Assembly: GCA_910584115.1 (NCBI GenBank)
Contig: CAJTYN010000016.1
Location: 1 to 30,114 of the forward strand
Reading direction: 5' to 3'
Length of the DNA: 30,114 bases
DNA from: an uncultured Lachnospiraceae bacterium
Lineage (GTDB): Bacteria; Bacillota; Clostridia; Lachnospirales; Lachnospiraceae
Every line of letters begins with the position of its first letter. Position 1 is the first letter of the stretch. Under the pieces are notes generated by a model that was not told the DNA's origin, searched no databases, and worked only from the letters and a program-made list of their open reading frames with translations. The translations under genes and the position numbers were made by a program. Below are positions 29,551-30,114 of the stretch, in pieces.

Positions 29551-29714
29551 ATTGCGGAACAAATGCAACCCACATTTAATAAGGTTATTTTTCATTTTTG
29601 TGATTACACTATTTTGTTCCGCAATCATATTCCTATATCTTCATATTCGTTGTATTTTAGGACATTCCAGATTGCGGAACTACTTTTCCTCATATACTGA
29701 ATTAGTTCCGCAAT
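29551..29714. promoter_or_regulatory. Transposase-binding sites at the phage end
   Basis: Four exact ATTGCGGAAC sites lie at 29551-29560 (+), 29616-29625 (-), 29671-29680 (+) and 29705-29714 (-), in alternating orientation. They are not in coding sequence. MuA-type transposases bind repeated sites at each end; the outermost begins a few bases inside the terminus in Mu. Here the outermost ATTGCGGAAC starts seven bases from a TGTA terminus at 29720. The set probably corresponds to the Mu left (early) end. Confidence 0.75.
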
Positions 29715-29716
29715 AC

Positions 29717-29720
29717 TACA
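29717..29720. mobile_element. Probable phage terminus (TGTA/TACA)
   Basis: The minus strand reads TGTAGTATTGCGGAAC from 29720, matching the TGTA start of Mu-type ends. This makes 29720 the likely last base of the prophage, with 29721 onward host DNA. The 5-base target duplication, predicted to be 29721-29725, can only be checked at the other end, outside the window. Confidence 0.6.
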
Positions 29721-29809
29721 GCGGTAACTTTTTGCAATTCTTTACAAGATTTTAAACAAATCTTTAAAACACGATAAACACTAGCTTTCTAGCTTTAATT
29801 TTTTAAAGA
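29721..29809. other. Host intergenic stretch between phage end and host terminator
   Basis: About 90 AT-rich bases with no convincing reading frame. It contains two further TTTAAA units (29752, 29764, 12 bases apart) resembling the internal arrays, so either such motifs are not phage-specific or the phage end lies slightly further right. From the repressor stop (29451) to the host gene end (29966) the only features are the array, transposase sites, terminus and terminator. Confidence 0.4.
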
Positions 29810-29850
29810 CGAAATAAAAAAAATAAAAGCCAGGTATTTCACCCAGCTTT
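29810..29850 (-). terminator. Host gene terminator
   Basis: On the minus strand AAAGCTGGGT/ACCTGGCTTT form a 10-base stem (two G-T pairs) with a GAAAT loop, followed by TATTTTTTTTATTT. It lies 116 bases after the stop of the minus-strand host gene and probably ends its transcript before it reaches the prophage. Confidence 0.75.
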
Positions 29851-29965
29851 AAACTCCGCTTTTTCCTTAACACTAAGAATGACATGAATTCTTTTCCCAT
29901 CAATCCGAAAACGTTGATTTCTCGGTATTTCTCACCTTTTTTCAGTATTTCTCATTCTCCTCCGT

Positions 29966-30114
29966 TTATGTCATTCTTTCTGGTTTTATACACCTGCGGC
30001 GGTAATCATCCTTAAATTCCTTTGTATCTCCGGCCTGTTCACCGCCATCCTCCTCCATGAAAGCGTTCTGCTCTGTAAAGACATTCTGCTCTTTGGAAAA
30101 ACTGCTTTCTGTCT
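29966..30114 (-). CDS. 3' end of a probable host gene (49 codons visible)
   Basis: The frame enters from the right edge and stops at 29966, reading TESSFSKEQNVFTEQNAFME then a short acidic stretch and KEFKDDYRRRCIKPERMT. It is polar and acidic with a basic end. The other two frames on this strand have early stops. A terminator lies downstream. Too little is visible for a family. Its codon use and frame look coding, but a chance frame cannot be fully excluded. Confidence 0.45.
   Translation of the reverse strand, partial: TESSFSKEQNVFTEQNAFMEEDGGEQAGDTKEFKDDYRRRCIKPERMT

Noticed and set aside
29398..29628. 76-residue minus-strand ORF over the phage end region
   Set aside because: It overlaps the repressor end and runs through the TTAA array and transposase sites. 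No ribosome binding site, low-complexity sequence typical of AT-rich DNA.
1..30114. tRNA or rRNA genes
   Set aside because: No cloverleaf-like arms with GTTCRA-type T loops or rRNA segments were recognised in the gaps, which are mostly too short.

Overview
The window is most of an integrated Mu-like (transposable) prophage with a contractile tail, in a Gram-positive, low-to-mid-GC host. AGGAGG-type ribosome binding sites precede almost every gene, and the head and tail genes resemble those of SPP1 and of Bacillus PBSX (xkd). A gut Lachnospiraceae-type Firmicute is plausible, but that is an inference. Almost all genes lie on the minus strand, so the phage reads from right (early) to left (late).

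Right to left. Positions 29966-30114 hold the 3' end of a probable host gene, followed by its terminator near 29830. The phage end appears to be at about 29720. It has a TGTA terminus and four ATTGCGGAAC sites in alternating orientation (29551-29714), the expected layout for transposase binding. A plus-strand repressor (29044-29451) faces two minus-strand Cro/Ner-like regulators across a control region with a good early promoter and several dyads. A run of small early genes follows, interrupted by one plus-strand accessory gene (27625-27855). Then come the MuA-like DDE transposase, two small AT-rich genes, the MuB-like ATPase, an N-terminal-domain/lytic transglycosylase fusion, Gam, a gp16-like protein and the Mor activator. 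Below Mor are a dyad and a strong hairpin (a likely middle-gene switch), two small membrane proteins, a pair of winged-helix paralogues and a Mu gp27-like (DUF3486) protein.

The late half is not Mu-like. The head module is SPP1-like: small and large terminase, portal, MuF head protein, scaffold, major capsid, connectors. The tail module is PBSX/XkdK-U-like: sheath, tube, frameshifted assembly chaperone, tape measure, LysM/XkdP, XkdQ, XkdR, XkdS, baseplate J, XkdU, tail fibre. The left end of the prophage, with the rest of the fibre and host-contact genes, lies outside the window.

Most notable: (1) the MuF protein carries a C-terminal HEVGH...E zincin-like domain, which looks like a phage-borne polymorphic toxin, followed by an overlapping 57-residue gene; (2) arrays of TTAA cores spaced 10-11 bp lie upstream of the late gene blocks and again beside the repressor and the phage end; (3) a textbook A_AAA_AAC slippery site joins the tail chaperone ORFs; (4) a 65-bp hairpin repeat occurs twice in early-gene leaders; (5) the lytic transglycosylase has a likely internal start that would give a classical signal peptide. 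Several genes too short for routine calling (56, 57, 47 and 32 residues) have good ribosome binding sites.
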